Below are positions 15,934 through 26,547 of a stretch of DNA of 64,000 nucleotides, one piece after another. Within the stretch, counting starts at the first letter, position 1; every line of letters begins with the position of its first letter. The position numbers and the translations under genes were made by a program. The stretch comes from an uncultured Pelagibacteraceae bacterium (GTDB lineage: Bacteria > Pseudomonadota > Alphaproteobacteria > Pelagibacterales > Pelagibacteraceae): assembly GCA_902629935.1 (NCBI GenBank), contig CACOSU010000002.1, positions 104,704-168,703 of the forward strand. The letters are read 5' to 3'. The notes under the pieces were generated by a model. That model made no database searches. It was not told the origin of the DNA and saw only the letters and a program-made list of their open reading frames with translations.

Positions 15934-17756
15934 GCTGCAGCTGTAGCTTTTTCGCTTTTTTTTCTTTCGTGTGGATCAAGAATTGCTTTTCTCAATCTAC
16001 ATGAGTCTGGAGTTATTTCTAAAGCTTCATCAGTATTAAGCATACTTAATTGCTCAGCAATAGACATTGTTCTCACTGGTGTGAGTACAACATTCTCATC
16101 AGTACCTTGAGTTCGCATGTTTGTTAGCTTTTTGCCTTTCATTACATTAATAATCATGTCACCTGGTTTAGGTGAAAGACCAACTATCATTCCAGGATAA
16201 ACAGCATCATTATGTGTTACAAACATTTCTCCTCTTGCCTGTAAATTAAAGATTGCGAATGCAACAGCTTTCCCTTTTTCCATTGAGATTAACGCACCAT
16301 TTCTTCTACCTTCCATTTCTCCTTCAAAAGGACCATAGCTATGGAATATTCTGTTTATTACCCCATTTCCTTTTGTAAGCGTAAGAAATCTACTTGTGTA
16401 CCCCATTAGGCCTCTAGTAGGTGCATGGAAAATTAATCTTTTTTTGTTAGTACCAGTATCTTTTAATTCAATTAGTTTCCCTTTTCTTCTATTCATTGAG
16501 TCAATTACTTTTGATGAATGTTCTTCATCAAGGTCCATAGTAATTTCTTCAATTGGTTCAAGTTTATTTCCACTTTCATCAGTTTTATATAAAACTTTTG
16601 GAGGACTAACTGTCATTTCAAAACCTTCTCTTCGCATTTGAGTTAAAAGAATTTCCAACATCAACTCACCTCTACCACTAACAACAAAAGAGTCTTTTCC
16701 ATTGTTTTCTGAAAATGTAATTCCAACATTATTTTGAGCTTCTTGAACCAATCTATCTCTTATTTGGGTGCTGGTTAGTTTTTTACCTTCAGTTCCAGCT
16801 AAAGGTGAGGTGTTCACTGTAATTGTAATTGACATTGTAGGAGGATCTATTGGAGTAGCGGGGATAGGCTCATTTACCTCTAGGTCACATATTGTATCAG
16901 CAACGTTTGCTTTTTCTAATCCAGCAACAACCACAATATCTCCAGCCTCGCCAACATCTATTGGAACTTTTTTTGTTCCTTCATATCTAAATATTTTTGT
17001 TAATTTTCCTTCATCAACTTTTTCACCATTTAAATTGATTGCTTTTATAGATTGATTAGCTTTTGCAGTACCTTGTGTAATTCTTCCGACTAAACTTCTA
17101 CCTAAAAAACTATCTGCATAAAGCAGTGTTGACAACATTGCAAAAGGTTTAGTTTTGTCAAGTTCAGCAGGCTTTACATGATCAACAATTAAATCTAATA
17201 AAGGATTTAAATTTTCTCTTGGACCATCAACTTCGTGATCTGCCCATCCTGACCTTCCACTTGCATACAGAACTGGAAAATCTAATTGTTCTTCATTTGC
17301 ATCTAAGCTTACAAATAAATCAAAAGTTTCGTCTAAAACTTCATTAGCTCTTTGATCGGATTTATCTAATTTGTTTATTACAACAATTGGTTTTAATCCT
17401 TGTTTAAGTGCTTTAGATAATACAAATTTTGTTTGAGGCATAACGCCTTCCGCAGAGTCAATTAATAACAAAGCTCCATCTGCCATACTTAAAACTCTTT
17501 CAACCTCAGCAGCAAAATCCCTGTGACCAGGAGTGTCAATTATATTTATTCTTGAATTATTCCAATTTATTGAAGCAGGTTTTGCCAAAATTGTAATTCC
17601 TCTTTCTTTTTCTAGCTCACCCGTATCCATTAATCTCTCATCAACAACTTCATTCTCTCTAAATGAACCACTTTGTTTCATTAAATTATCAATTAGAGTG
17701 GTTTTGCCATGATCAACATGGGCTATGATAGTGATGTTTCTGATATTATTGCTCAT
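15930..17756 (-). CDS. typA: TypA/BipA ribosome-associated GTPase
   Basis: A translational GTPase of the EF-G family that assists 50S assembly and stress responses. G1 is AHVDHGKTT near residues 12-20, G3 is DTPGHRDF and G4 is NKLDKSD. The C-terminal half shows the BipA-specific region with GELMLEILLTQMRREGFEM and GLMGYTSRFLT. At 608 aa, the length is normal. It faces YczE with a 4-base stop overlap. Upstream lies a 38-codon basic ORF on the same strand, then the groESL unit. Confidence 0.97.
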   Translation of the reverse strand: MSNNIRNITIIAHVDHGKTTLIDNLMKQSGSFRENEVVDERLMDTGELEKERGITILAKPASINWNNSRINIIDTPGHRDFAAEVERVLSMADGALLLIDSAEGVMPQTKFVLSKALKQGLKPIVVINKLDKSDQRANEVLDETFDLFVSLDANEEQLDFPVLYASGRSGWADHEVDGPRENLNPLLDLIVDHVKPAELDKTKPFAMLSTLLYADSFLGRSLVGRITQGTAKANQSIKAINLNGEKVDEGKLTKIFRYEGTKKVPIDVGEAGDIVVVAGLEKANVADTICDLEVNEPIPATPIDPPTMSITITVNTSPLAGTEGKKLTSTQIRDRLVQEAQNNVGITFSENNGKDSFVVSGRGELMLEILLTQMRREGFEMTVSPPKVLYKTDESGNKLEPIEEITMDLDEEHSSKVIDSMNRRKGKLIELKDTGTNKKRLIFHAPTRGLMGYTSRFLTLTKGNGVINRIFHSYGPFEGEMEGRRNGALISMEKGKAVAFAIFNLQARGEMFVTHNDAVYPGMIVGLSPKPGDMIINVMKGKKLTNMRTQGTDENVVLTPVRTMSIAEQLSMLNTDEALEITPDSCRLRKAILDPHERKKSEKATAAA

Positions 17757-17841
17757 AAATTCTGGCTCTTATACATATTTAAAAGGATATTAAAACTTAA
17801 AAAAACTCATAACTGGCTTGAATAATTTTCAAAATTCAGGA

Positions 17842-17958
17842 TTAATTTGTCTTTTTTTGCTTATCTTTTTTAAGTTTTCTTTTTTCTTTAAAACTTAATT
17901 TAGGTTTTTTTTTAACACTAGAGTCTTTAAATGATTTACCGCTATATCTTTTTGACAT
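17842..17958 (-). CDS. Small basic 38-residue protein (unannotated small ORF)
   Basis: A minus-strand ORF of 38 codons plus TAA, starting at ATG 17958. The product begins MSKRYSGKSFKDSSVKKKPK and ends with a highly basic helix-like stretch; almost half the residues are Lys or Arg. It sits between the groEL terminator and typA on the same strand, where no other gene is visible. The ATG comes 15 bases after the T tract of the groEL terminator, so it may be expressed by read-through from groESL. The composition resembles small ribosome- or RNA-binding proteins, but no family is recognised. Support is its position, Met start and clean frame; conservation could not be tested. Confidence 0.55.
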   Translation of the reverse strand: MSKRYSGKSFKDSSVKKKPKLSFKEKRKLKKDKQKKTN

Positions 17959-17973
17959 AATTCTACTTTACAT

Positions 17974-18000
17974 AAAAAAAAAGGCCATCCTGAGATGGCC
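17974..18000 (-). terminator. Intrinsic terminator after groEL
   Basis: Read on the minus strand, GGCCATC and GATGGCC form a perfect 7-bp GC-rich stem with a 4-base loop (18000-17983). Nine T follow (17982-17974). It lies about 30 bases beyond the groEL stop. This is the clearest intrinsic terminator in the window. Confidence 0.92.
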
Positions 18001-18029
18001 CTTTAGAATTTATTTGAGAAAATGAGGGA

Positions 18030-19703
<1,674 letters not shown>

Positions 19704-19713
19704 TTAAATTAAA

Positions 19714-20004
19714 TTACTTACTTGAAATACCCATAATGTCTGACTCTTTCATTATGCTGTATTCTTTGCCATTAATTTTGACTTCAGTTCCTGACCATTT
19801 GCCAAATAAAACTTTATCACCAACTTTAACATCCATTGGAATTATTTTGCCATCCTCTGTTTTTGCACCTCCACCTACAGCAACAACTTTACCTTCTTGT
19901 GGTTTTTCTTGAGCTGTGTCGGGTATAATTATGCCTCCAGCAGTTTTTTCACTACTGTCTAATACTTCGATTAAAACTCTATCGTGTAACGGTTTAAACT
20001 TCAT
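19714..20004 (-). CDS. groS: Co-chaperonin GroES
   Basis: The 10-kDa lid of the GroEL cage. The 96-aa product starts [15 protein letters not shown] and keeps the mobile-loop region [17 protein letters not shown], which docks on GroEL. The central [11 protein letters not shown] and [14 protein letters not shown] segments are also conserved. I chose ATG 20004 because AAAGGAG lies just upstream; an upstream in-frame extension of 13 codons lacks homology. First gene of the groESL operon. Confidence 0.98.
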   Translation of the reverse strand: MKFKPLHDRVLIEVLDSSEKTAGGIIIPDTAQEKPQEGKVVAVGGGAKTEDGKIIPMDVKVGDKVLFGKWSGTEVKINGKEYSIMKESDIMGISSK

Positions 20005-20030
20005 AAAATCTCCTTTATAAATCTTTACAA

Positions 20031-20045
20031 ATATGAGCCTCATAT
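20031..20045. repeat. Inverted repeat at the groESL transcription start
   Basis: ATATGAG and CTCATAT flank one C, giving a perfect 7-base inverted repeat of 15 bases. It overlaps the end of the -10 element and covers the predicted start of transcription. It could be an operator half-site pair or a 5' leader hairpin. The short length makes chance possible. Confidence 0.4.
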
Positions 20046-20069
20046 AGATATTTCATGGCCTATTTCAAG
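20042..20069 (-). promoter_or_regulatory. Sigma-32 (RpoH)-type promoter of groESL
   Basis: On the minus strand CTTGAAA (20069-20063) and ATCTATAT (20049-20042) are separated by 13 bases, the same geometry as the hsp20 promoter. The -35 is a full match; the -10 fits the CYTAT-like alphaproteobacterial variant rather than CCCCAT. It lies about 40 bases before the groES start. No CIRCE element (TTAGCACTC-N9-GAGTGCTAA) is present. Confidence 0.75.
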
Positions 20070-20136
20070 ATCAGAAACCCTTTAAGATATGAATATTGCT
20101 AGTAAATTCTGGATTTTATGGTTTATACCTTAAAAT

Positions 20137-20955
20137 ATGACCAAAAATTTAGATTTAAATGGCCTAAAATCAATAGTCAGTAATTATGATCTTTTTTATA
20201 TAGACCTATGGGGCGTTATTCATAATGGGATAAGTCTACACGAGCAAGCAATAATTGTTTTAGAGGAGCTTTCAAAACAAAAAAAGAAGTTCGTGCTTTT
20301 AACAAATGCACCTAGACCAAATGCTACTGTTAGAAATTTCTTAGAAAAGATGGGAATGGATAAAGCACTAAGAGAGCACGTGTTCACATCAGGTGAAGCA
20401 GCATTGAATTATTTGAAAAAATATTTTTTATCAAAAAAATTTTATCATATTGGTCCACCAAGAGATTTTGATTTATTTAACTTGTTTGAGCAGAATAAGT
20501 GTGATGACATTATTTATAGTGAATATTTGTTGTGTACAGGATTATTTGATGATCATGATAAAGATTTAACATATTATAAAAAAATACTTGAAAAACATAT
20601 TAAAAAAAAAATGATCTGTACTAACCCAGATTTGATTGTAGACCGTGGAGATACTAGAGAATTATGCGCAGGTTCCGTTGCAATGGTTTTTGAAAAAATG
20701 GGTGGAGAAGTAGTGTATTTTGGAAAACCACATTCAGAGGTTTATAATCTATCAATTGATAATAATAATAAAAAAATATTAGCAATAGGTGATAATTTAA
20801 ATACTGATATTAAAGGTGCGAATCTTTTAAATTATGATTCTTTGTTAATTAGTAACGGGATACACAGGGATGAAATTAAAAAAAAAGGTATTCAAAATGT
20901 TGCAAGAGAGTACGAGGCGATAGTTAACTATATTCAGTCAGATTTAAAATGGTGA
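20137..20955 (+). CDS. HAD-superfamily class IIA hydrolase (TIGR01459-like)
   Basis: A cytoplasmic phosphatase-like protein of the NagD/p-nitrophenyl-phosphatase branch, 272 aa. Motif I is FYIDLWGVIHNG near residues 21-32, the form DxWGVIHxG typical of the TIGR01459 group. Motif II is LLTNAPRPN, and the C-terminal motif is AIGDNLNTDIKGAN with the Mg-binding aspartates. The cap domain lies in between. The substrate is unknown. It overlaps ribF by 7 bases, so it is co-translated with the flavin gene, which makes a nucleotide or flavin phosphate substrate an open possibility. Confidence 0.88.
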   Translation: MTKNLDLNGLKSIVSNYDLFYIDLWGVIHNGISLHEQAIIVLEELSKQKKKFVLLTNAPRPNATVRNFLEKMGMDKALREHVFTSGEAALNYLKKYFLSKKFYHIGPPRDFDLFNLFEQNKCDDIIYSEYLLCTGLFDDHDKDLTYYKKILEKHIKKKMICTNPDLIVDRGDTRELCAGSVAMVFEKMGGEVVYFGKPHSEVYNLSIDNNNKKILAIGDNLNTDIKGANLLNYDSLLISNGIHRDEIKKKGIQNVAREYEAIVNYIQSDLKW

Positions 20956-21872
20956 AACATTATACAAATTTTAATATCAAAAAAATACATAAAGAGTCAA
21001 TTATTTTAATTGGTAACTTTGATGGTTTGCATCTAGGACACCAAAAATTATTTCAATTAGCATATTCATATAAGAAAAAGTATAATTTAAAAATTGGTGT
21101 TGTAAATTTTGATCCAATGCCAAAAATGTTTTTTAACAAAAAATTAAAAAATTTTAGACTTTCAAATATTGATCAAAAAGTAAATTTACTTAGTGCTTTA
21201 AAAGTAGATTTTGTTATCACAAAAAAATTTGATAAAAAATTTTCAAAAACTAAAGCTCTAAATTTTATAAATCAAACTTTGAATAAAAAATTAAGTCCAA
21301 AATTTATTTTTGTTAGTAACAATTTTAGATTTGGAAACAAAAGAGAAGGAAATGTTAATTTATTAAAAAAATATGAAAAATTATTCAAATATAAAGTTGT
21401 TAAACCAGAGCCATTAATCAAAAATAAAAATATTGTCTCTTCATCTTTAATAAGAAATCTTTTAGAACAAGGTTTTTTAAATAAAGCTAATTATCTTTTA
21501 AATAGAAATTGGACGATACAAGGAGTTGTTAAAAAAGGAAGACAAATTGGAAAAAAAATTGGTTTTCCAACTTGTAATATTGACATACAAGATTACGTAC
21601 TTGCAAAACCGGGTGTTTATGCTGTCAAAGTTTTGATTAAAAATAGTAACAAATACCTCAGAGGAATTGCAAATCTTGGATATAGACCAACATTTAATCA
21701 AAAAAAAATATTATTAGAGGTTCATTTATTTAATTTTTCTGGAAATCTTTACAATAAACTTTTAACTGTAGAGTTTTTAAAGTTTATAAGGAGAGAAAAA
21801 AAATTTAATAATGTTAATCAATTAAGAGCCCAAATAAAAAAAGATTTAAATATTGCAAAAAAAACTAAATGA
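20949..21872 (+). CDS. ribF: Bifunctional riboflavin kinase / FAD synthetase
   Basis: Makes FMN from riboflavin and then FAD from FMN. The N-terminal adenylyltransferase domain has GNFDGLHLGHQ (about residues 22-32), the nucleotidyltransferase HxGH-type motif. SSSLIRNLL near 160-168 is the conserved S/T-S-x-x-IR segment. The C-terminal kinase domain has GRQIGKKIGFPTCNI (about 197-211) and GIANLGYRPTF. The 307-aa length is normal. It overlaps the HAD gene before it and ileS after it (ATGA). Confidence 0.95.
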   Translation: MVKHYTNFNIKKIHKESIILIGNFDGLHLGHQKLFQLAYSYKKKYNLKIGVVNFDPMPKMFFNKKLKNFRLSNIDQKVNLLSALKVDFVITKKFDKKFSKTKALNFINQTLNKKLSPKFIFVSNNFRFGNKREGNVNLLKKYEKLFKYKVVKPEPLIKNKNIVSSSLIRNLLEQGFLNKANYLLNRNWTIQGVVKKGRQIGKKIGFPTCNIDIQDYVLAKPGVYAVKVLIKNSNKYLRGIANLGYRPTFNQKKILLEVHLFNFSGNLYNKLLTVEFLKFIRREKKFNNVNQLRAQIKKDLNIAKKTK

Positions 21873-24583
21873 CTAAATCACAAATAAATTTACCAAAAAC
21901 AGCTTTTTCCATGAAAGCTAACTTACCTTCTAGAGAGCCAGAAATTCTTGATTATTGGAAAAAAATAAATCTTTACGACAAATTAAGAAGCGAAAGCAAA
22001 GGTAGAGAAAAATTTGTACTACATGACGGCCCCCCTTACGCAAATGGGAATATCCACATGGGGACTGCACTTAACAAAATTTTAAAAGATATTATTGTAA
22101 AATTTCATCAAATGGATGGAAAGGATAGCATTTATGTGCCAGGCTGGGATTGTCATGGTTTGCCTATTGAATGGAAAATTGAAGAACAATATAAAAAAAA
22201 TAAAAAAAATAAAAATGAAGTTCCTATAGTTGAGTTTAGAAAAGAGTGCAGATCATTTGCAGAAAAGTGGATTGAAGTTCATAAATCTCAATTTAAACGC
22301 CTAGGAGTCGTTGGGGATTGGGAAAATTATTATTCAACAATGAGCTTTGATGCCGAAGCTCAAATTGTTAGAGAACTTGGAAAATTTTTAAAGGAAGGGA
22401 GTTTGTATAAGGGTTTTAAACCTGTGCTATGGTCAACAGTTGAAAAAACTGCACTTGCAGATGCTGAGGTTGAATACAAAGATCATAAATCTGATACAAT
22501 TTATGCATCATTCAAAATACAATCTTCAAAGTTAAAAGAATTAAATGATTGCAATATTATAATTTGGACAACAACACCCTGGACAATTCCAGCTAACAAA
22601 GCTTTAGCTTTCAACGAGTCTCTTGATTATACCATATTAGAAGTAAGTGATGATGGTGATTTTAAAAATAGAAAGATTGTCATCGCAGATGATTTGCTAG
22701 AGACAGTTGCCAAAGAGTGTGAATTAAAAAATTATAAAAAAATTCATACTTTTAAGGGTAGAGAATTTAAAAACACAATTTGTAAACATCCATTTTCAAA
22801 TTTTGGTTATAACCATGATATCCCAATGTTGGAAGCTAGATTTGTAACAACGGAGCAAGGAACTGGAATAGTTCACTGCGCACCAAGTCATGGACCTGAT
22901 GATTTTAATCTATGTTTGAACAACGGTATTAAAGCAATAGAAACAGTTGATGGAGATGGAAAATATACGAACAATGTTAAATTATTTGAAGGAATTCATA
23001 TTTTTAAAGCTAATCCTATTGTAATTGAAAAACTAAAAGAACAAAAAAATTTATTATTCAATGGTGAGCTAGTTCACTCGTATCCACATTCATGGAGATC
23101 TAAGGCTCCGCTTGTTCATAGAGCTACACCACAATGGTTTATTTCAATGGAAAGTCATAAACTAAGAGATAAGGCACTAAATGCAATTGATCAAACAGTC
23201 TTTTATCCAAGCAAAGGCAAAGAAAGATTAAAATCAATGATTGAAACAAGACCTGATTGGTGTGTTTCTAGACAAAGAGTATGGGGAGTACCGCTTCCAA
23301 TTTTTGTAAATAGAAAAACAAAAGCAATTTTAGTTGATGATGAGGTTATTGAAAATATTGCATCTATATATGAAAAAGAAGGATCTGATTGTTGGTTTTC
23401 AGATGATCCTCAAAGATTTTTAGGAAAAAAATATAAAGCTGAAGATTATGAAAAATTAAGTGATATAGTTGAGGTCTGGTTTGATAGTGGATCTACTCAT
23501 TCATTTGTTTTAGAAAAAAGAGATGATTTAAAATGGCCAGCCTCAATGTATTTAGAAGGATCAGACCAACATAGAGGTTGGTTCCATTCTTCATTATTAG
23601 AATCTTGTGGAACTAGAGGTAGAGCTCCATTTGAATCAATTTTATCCCATGGCTTTGTTGTAGATGGCAAAGGTTTAAAGATGTCTAAATCGCTAGGAAA
23701 TGTAATTGCTCCAGATGATATCTTAAAAAAATATGGTGCTGACATTTTAAGGATATGGGTAGCATCATCAAATTATGCAGAAGATTTAAGAATAGACTAC
23801 TCAATATTGGATCAACATGCAGACTCATACAGAAAAATTAGAAATACATTTAGATATTTACTTGGAAACATAAATGATAATTTTGAAAATATTAATTTAA
23901 ATGAATTAGATTTAACCAACCTACCTGAGTTGGAGCAGTTCATGCTGCATAAAATTTTCCTTCTAAATAATAAATTTAAAAAATATTTTAAAAATTATGA
24001 CTTTCATAATTTGTATAAGGAGTTATTAAATTTTTGTACTGTTGACTTATCTGCTTTTTATTTTGATATAAGAAAAGATTGTCTTTATTGTGATGATAAA
24101 GATTCCAAAAAAAGAAAATCAACAATTGAAGTTCTTAACATCATCTTAAATGTTCTTTTAAAATGGTTTGCCCCAATATTATCTTTCACAACTGAAGAAA
24201 TTTACAGATTATTAATTAAAAATTACAAAAGTATTCACTTAGAAAAATTTATAGAAATACCCTTAAATTTTAAAAATGATAAAGTTTATAAAAAATGGGT
24301 TGAGTTAATTCAGATTAGAAATATCTGCAATATAAGTATTGAAGAAAAAAGAGCCAACAAAGAAATTGGATCAAGTTTAGAGGCGGATTTAAAAATACAA
24401 TTAAATGAAAATTTAAAGGAATTTACAAAGAATGTAGATTTCTCTGAACTTTGCATTACCTCAAAAGCACAGGTTGATTACAAAGACGATATTGAAACGT
24501 TGGCAATCGCAACTAAAGCAAAGGGATCTAAGTGTCCAGTATGTTGGAAAATAAATGAAGCCCCTTGTCCAAGACATACTTAA
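21869..24583 (+). CDS. ileS: Isoleucyl-tRNA synthetase
   Basis: Charges tRNA-Ile. This class I synthetase is 904 aa. The HIGH-type motif is PPYANGNIHMG near residue 55-65 and KMSKS is at residues 604-608. The editing domain lies between them (WTTTPWTIPANKALAF). The C-terminus has the zinc-binding CPVCWKINEAPCPRHT that ends the bacterial enzyme. It is joined to ribF by an ATGA overlap and to lspA by TAATG. The ribF-ileS-lspA order is common in proteobacteria. Confidence 0.98.
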   Translation: MTKSQINLPKTAFSMKANLPSREPEILDYWKKINLYDKLRSESKGREKFVLHDGPPYANGNIHMGTALNKILKDIIVKFHQMDGKDSIYVPGWDCHGLPIEWKIEEQYKKNKKNKNEVPIVEFRKECRSFAEKWIEVHKSQFKRLGVVGDWENYYSTMSFDAEAQIVRELGKFLKEGSLYKGFKPVLWSTVEKTALADAEVEYKDHKSDTIYASFKIQSSKLKELNDCNIIIWTTTPWTIPANKALAFNESLDYTILEVSDDGDFKNRKIVIADDLLETVAKECELKNYKKIHTFKGREFKNTICKHPFSNFGYNHDIPMLEARFVTTEQGTGIVHCAPSHGPDDFNLCLNNGIKAIETVDGDGKYTNNVKLFEGIHIFKANPIVIEKLKEQKNLLFNGELVHSYPHSWRSKAPLVHRATPQWFISMESHKLRDKALNAIDQTVFYPSKGKERLKSMIETRPDWCVSRQRVWGVPLPIFVNRKTKAILVDDEVIENIASIYEKEGSDCWFSDDPQRFLGKKYKAEDYEKLSDIVEVWFDSGSTHSFVLEKRDDLKWPASMYLEGSDQHRGWFHSSLLESCGTRGRAPFESILSHGFVVDGKGLKMSKSLGNVIAPDDILKKYGADILRIWVASSNYAEDLRIDYSILDQHADSYRKIRNTFRYLLGNINDNFENINLNELDLTNLPELEQFMLHKIFLLNNKFKKYFKNYDFHNLYKELLNFCTVDLSAFYFDIRKDCLYCDDKDSKKRKSTIEVLNIILNVLLKWFAPILSFTTEEIYRLLIKNYKSIHLEKFIEIPLNFKNDKVYKKWVELIQIRNICNISIEEKRANKEIGSSLEADLKIQLNENLKEFTKNVDFSELCITSKAQVDYKDDIETLAIATKAKGSKCPVCWKINEAPCPRHT

Positions 24584-25071
24584 TGATCTCAAGCAATATA
24601 AAAAAAAGTTTTGTTGTTAATTTATTTATAGTCTTATTAATTTTTTGGATAGATAGGTTTTCTAAATTATACGTAATTTATTTATATAATAAATTAACTA
24701 GCACAGAAATATTTACTTCAAAATTTTTAAATATTCAATTAATCTGGAATGAGGGTGTAGCCTTTGGCCTTTTTGCATTTGATAATAAAAGTTATTACAA
24801 TAGTCTTACAATTTTAATATTAATTATTACAATTATAGTTTTATATTTCGTTATAAAAACACGCGGAATAGATAGGTATGGTTTTATAATGATATTAGGA
24901 GGATCGCTTGGAAATATTTATGATAGGCTGTTTTACTCAGCGGTACCAGATTTTATAGATATTCATTATAAAAGTTTTCATTGGTTTATATTTAATGTTG
25001 CTGATATATTTATTACTTTGGGAGTTTTATTGTTAATATTTTCAGAATTATTCATGAAAATAAAAAATTAA
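24583..25071 (+). CDS. lspA: Lipoprotein signal peptidase (signal peptidase II)
   Basis: Inner-membrane aspartic peptidase that removes signal peptides from lipidated prolipoproteins. The 162-aa protein has four hydrophobic segments. The catalytic aspartates are in GGSLGNIYDRLFYSAVPDFI and in FNVADIFITLGVLLL. The first helix has the conserved IDRFSKLYV. I use the ATG at 24583, which overlaps the ileS stop; the in-frame TTG at 24565 is unlikely. The window contains clear lipoprotein substrates, including the next gene. Confidence 0.96.
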   Translation: MISSNIKKSFVVNLFIVLLIFWIDRFSKLYVIYLYNKLTSTEIFTSKFLNIQLIWNEGVAFGLFAFDNKSYYNSLTILILIITIIVLYFVIKTRGIDRYGFIMILGGSLGNIYDRLFYSAVPDFIDIHYKSFHWFIFNVADIFITLGVLLLIFSELFMKIKN

Positions 25072-25073
25072 TT

Positions 25074-25394
25074 ATGAAAAAATTTATTTTAATTATTTTA
25101 GTGTTTAAATTTGTTTATAGTTGTGGATCTGTTTCGGAAGGATTTAAATTAAAAAAAGGTAATACAGGTGATGAATTTTTAGTTGAAAAGAAAAATCCTT
25201 TGGTATTGCCCCCTGAATTTAATCAATTACCCAAACCAGGAAGTACTCAAGATAATAATGAAAATGAAAGTAGTTCATTTGAAATCAGCATTAAAGATAA
25301 CAATAATTCTGATGAGAAAAATCAACAAGTTTCCGAATCTAATTCTACACAAGAATTCATTCTAAAGAATATTAAAAAAAATGAATCTGACTGA
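25074..25394 (+). CDS. DUF3035 lipoprotein (BamF-like)
   Basis: A 106-aa lipoprotein with a short signal ending VYSC (Cys17). The mature part contains PLVLPPEFNQLPKPG, the conserved core of the DUF3035 family. That family sits behind lspA in many alphaproteobacteria and has been described as the BamF subunit of the outer-membrane protein assembly machine in Caulobacter. The rest is a low-complexity Asn/Ser/Glu tail. The stop overlaps pgi by 14 bases. The BAM role here is inferred from the family. Confidence 0.82.
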   Translation: MKKFILIILVFKFVYSCGSVSEGFKLKKGNTGDEFLVEKKNPLVLPPEFNQLPKPGSTQDNNENESSSFEISIKDNNNSDEKNQQVSESNSTQEFILKNIKKNESD

Positions 25395-26547
25395 AAATAT
25401 TTTATTTAAGAATTTCAAAAAAACAAAAAATAGCAAGAAGTTAAAAAAATTATTATTAGATTTACTTAATCAAGAAAACTATATTATTAATTCTTTAAGG
25501 AAATCATATCAAGATTCTTGGAAAAAGATTGATATAAAAAAATATAAGAAATTTTCAAATGTTAATTTAATTGGCATGGGTGGATCTATAATGGGTTCAA
25601 AGTCAATATATAGGTTTTTAAAAAAAAAAATTCAGAAAAAATTTTTTTTTATCGATAATTTTGAACATAAGGAAATTAATAGTTTAGATAAAAAAAATAG
25701 ATTGAATTTAATCATTTCTAAATCAGGAAATACATTGGAAACAATTGTTAATTCTAATATTTTAATTAACCCAAAAAGTAAAAATATTTTTATTACAGAA
25801 AATAAAGATAATTATTTAAGGCGTCTTGCAAATAAAATGAAATCTGAGGTAATAGATCACAATAATTATATTGGTGGCAGATATTCCGTTTTATCAGAAG
25901 TAGGTATGTTGCCAGCAAAACTTATGGGCCTTAATGTTGAAAAGTTTAGAAATTTAAATCAATTAATTAAAAATAAATTTTTTTTAGAGGGATTAATAAA
26001 AAATGTTAAAAATATTATTGATTTATCAAAAAAAAAAAAATCAAATTCAATAATATTGAATTATGATGAACAGTCATTAGATCTATTTTATTGGTATCAG
26101 CAACTGGTTGCTGAAAGTCTGGGTAAAAAAAGTAATGGAATTCTTCCCGTTATCTCAAAAATGCCACAAGATAATCACAGCTTAATGCAATTTTATTTAG
26201 ATGGAAAGAAAGATAATTTTTATACCTTTTTTTTTACATTAGAAAAAAATTCAAAAAAAATTAAAAATCATCAGCTTTTAAAATCGAGAAATTATCTTAA
26301 AAATAAGAATTTGAATTCTATAATTTATAATCAATACATTGCTACACAGAATGTGTTTTTAAAGAAAAAAATTCCTTTTAGAAGTTTTTTGATAAAGAAA
26401 AGAAATGAACAATCTTTAAGTGAATTGTTTACTTTCTTCATATTAGAAACTATTTTGCTTGGCAAAGCTTTCAATATCAATCCTTATGATCAACCTTCAG
26501 TTGAGCTGATAAAATCTGAGACAAAAAAAAAATTAATAAATTTTTAG
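25381..26547 (+). CDS. pgi: Glucose-6-phosphate isomerase (short form)
   Basis: Interconverts glucose-6-P and fructose-6-P. Visible motifs are the sugar-phosphate loop ISKSGNTLET, the GGRYSVLSEVGMLPAK region, the active-site MPQDNHSLMQFYLDGKKDN, and the C-terminal NINPYDQPSVELIKSETK. At 388 aa it is about 150 residues shorter than the E. coli enzyme (549). It retains both SIS domains but has reduced linkers, a compact form also seen in other streamlined lineages. A run of 13 A near 26028-26040 encodes a poly-Lys stretch. The stop interlocks with rsmD. Confidence 0.92.
   Translation: MNLTENILFKNFKKTKNSKKLKKLLLDLLNQENYIINSLRKSYQDSWKKIDIKKYKKFSNVNLIGMGGSIMGSKSIYRFLKKKIQKKFFFIDNFEHKEINSLDKKNRLNLIISKSGNTLETIVNSNILINPKSKNIFITENKDNYLRRLANKMKSEVIDHNNYIGGRYSVLSEVGMLPAKLMGLNVEKFRNLNQLIKNKFFLEGLIKNVKNIIDLSKKKKSNSIILNYDEQSLDLFYWYQQLVAESLGKKSNGILPVISKMPQDNHSLMQFYLDGKKDNFYTFFFTLEKNSKKIKNHQLLKSRNYLKNKNLNSIIYNQYIATQNVFLKKKIPFRSFLIKKRNEQSLSELFTFFILETILLGKAFNINPYDQPSVELIKSETKKKLINF

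Noticed and set aside
20005..20136. CIRCE/HrcA operator before groES
   Set aside because: No TTAGCACTC-N9-GAGTGCTAA pattern; the short ATATGAG repeat does not match.
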